From Wolbachia endosymbiont (group B) of Gerris lacustris (lineage in GTDB: Bacteria; Pseudomonadota; Alphaproteobacteria; Rickettsiales; Anaplasmataceae): 64,000 bases of DNA. The first letter of the stretch is position 1; each line of letters starts with the position of its first letter. The notes below the pieces were generated by a model that saw only the letters and a list, made by a program, of their open reading frames with translations, had not been told where the DNA came from and did not search any database. Below are positions 63,180 through 64,000 of this stretch, piece by piece. A program made the position numbers and the translations under genes. Location of the stretch: assembly GCF_964028355.1 (NCBI RefSeq), contig NZ_OZ034761.1, forward strand, positions 806,001-870,000. Direction: 5' to 3'.

Positions 63180-63803
63180 TTATTTATTAATATTAAATTT
63201 TGCATTTCTTATAATATTATTCACAGTTTCAATATCATCATTAAAAGAGCAATATGCATTTTCTACTGAAGTTTTACCATCAACGAAGTAGTTATAAGGA
63301 TTTGTCATACGTGAATGAATGTCAAAGAAAACGCACTTGCCATCAATCATACCTCTGTATATATATGTATCATAAGCAGTACCTGCTGCACCTTCACCTG
63401 CATAAAGATATATAAAGTGATACCCATCTATCAATATTTTATCTGGTAAAACTTTTTCCTTACTGTTAAAACTCATGAATGTTGGGTAACTACTATAACA
63501 TGTTTCTTCTAAAACATCACCCTTGCTAATTAGCACATCCCCTCTTATACAGTAGTGGTAGATATCAGACTTATCAATTTCGAATGAGACAACTTTTCTT
63601 GAGTCTTTTATGAGAGAGTCATTTTTGTAATGAGCTATCAGGGCAGTATTGTCATCATCTATAATCATATTACTAGGTAGTGGTAGCTGCAAACCACTGT
63701 CTTGATCGTAAAACATATCTGTTTTTTCCTGTGCAAGAAGCTGCAAATAAAAAAAAAGAACGAAGATCAAAATTCTAAATAAAGAAATACTATACATCTG
63801 CAA
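63180..63803 (-). CDS. Secreted hypothetical protein
   Basis: The protein is 207 aa. Signal peptide MQMYSISLFRILIFVLFFYL then QLLAQ, likely cleaved near residue 25. The mature part is a soluble beta-rich domain with four Cys (CIRGD, ETCYSS, GKCVFF, YCSF), possibly two disulphides in the periplasm. Family not recognised. Upstream 63804-64000 holds no gene that I can support. Confidence 0.72.
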   Translation of the reverse strand: MQMYSISLFRILIFVLFFYLQLLAQEKTDMFYDQDSGLQLPLPSNMIIDDDNTALIAHYKNDSLIKDSRKVVSFEIDKSDIYHYCIRGDVLISKGDVLEETCYSSYPTFMSFNSKEKVLPDKILIDGYHFIYLYAGEGAAGTAYDTYIYRGMIDGKCVFFDIHSRMTNPYNYFVDGKTSVENAYCSFNDDIETVNNIIRNAKFNINK

Positions 63804-64000
63804 AACTAAAGTTAAAGAAAAATCTCTTTCTAATCATACAGGTTACTTTAATTCTCTTCTACTCTATTTACTGATATGCGTTGAACCTATAGTTTGAAAA
63901 AATTTAAACCAAATTCCAAAAATGTGTATAGCTAATAAAAGACCTTATATAAGCCTATTAAGAGCCTTTTACTGAAAACCACTTTAGGTTAGAAAATTTT

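Overview
This window is from a Wolbachia genome (Alphaproteobacteria, Rickettsiales, Anaplasmataceae). It is AT-rich. Housekeeping genes sit in short operons separated by mobile DNA, ankyrin-repeat genes and small palindromic repeats. Several features are typical of Anaplasmataceae: a split operon content, an NAD-specific glutamate dehydrogenase of the long bacterial type, a PleD-like diguanylate cyclase, a very short glutamine-synthetase-like protein, and dnaA standing apart from a recognisable origin. The strain cannot be named from the sequence alone.

Layout. 1-3.6 kb: the end of an unrecognised gene, then an ankyrin gene split by an IS630-type element. 3.7-12 kb: a minus-strand block ubiA, rbfA, infB, nusA and an RND efflux pump. 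12-16.2 kb: a small membrane protein, a short GS-like protein, dnaA and secF. 16.2-18.8 kb: a broken small gene inside a mosaic of IS630 and IS5 copies. 18.8-23.4 kb: a retropepsin-like protease, the operon yidC-ribH-nusB, a membrane protein gene with an in-frame stop, and dut. 24-31.3 kb: relics of a gene-transfer-agent-like head/tail module (g6-like, g8-like and g9-like), cut by IS630 and IS5 and followed by IS256. 31.3-36.5 kb: acpS, proS, a proline-rich candidate actin-binding effector, a divergent unknown gene and dxr. 36.6-40.1 kb: one ankyrin gene broken by both an IS256 and an IS630. 40.2-44.8 kb: pstB, dapB, two decayed paralogues and an intact HK97-type capsid gene. 45-50.4 kb: IS630 copies around pyrF and a coiled-coil gene. 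50.6-62.5 kb: a mostly clean plus-strand core with clpB, NAD-GDH, tatB, pleD, a TolA-like gene and nrdB, with recO and bamE on the other strand. 63-64 kb: a secreted protein of unknown function.

Working together. nusA-infB-rbfA is the classic transcription/translation set. yidC-ribH-nusB overlap and are probably co-transcribed; acpS-proS and dapB-pstB also overlap by four bases. The capsid, connector, DUF3168 and TP901-1 tail-tube genes match successive genes of the alphaproteobacterial gene transfer agent cluster; only the capsid and tail-tube genes remain open.

The main story is mobile DNA. Eight full-length and two partial copies of one IS630-family element occur in 48 kb, plus two IS5 and two IS256 copies. 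All seven undisturbed IS630 copies are flanked by identical 3-bp T(A/T)A repeats rather than the family's usual TA, and removing element plus one 3-bp repeat restores reading frames at five sites. Many broken genes carry one-base changes in homopolymers as well.
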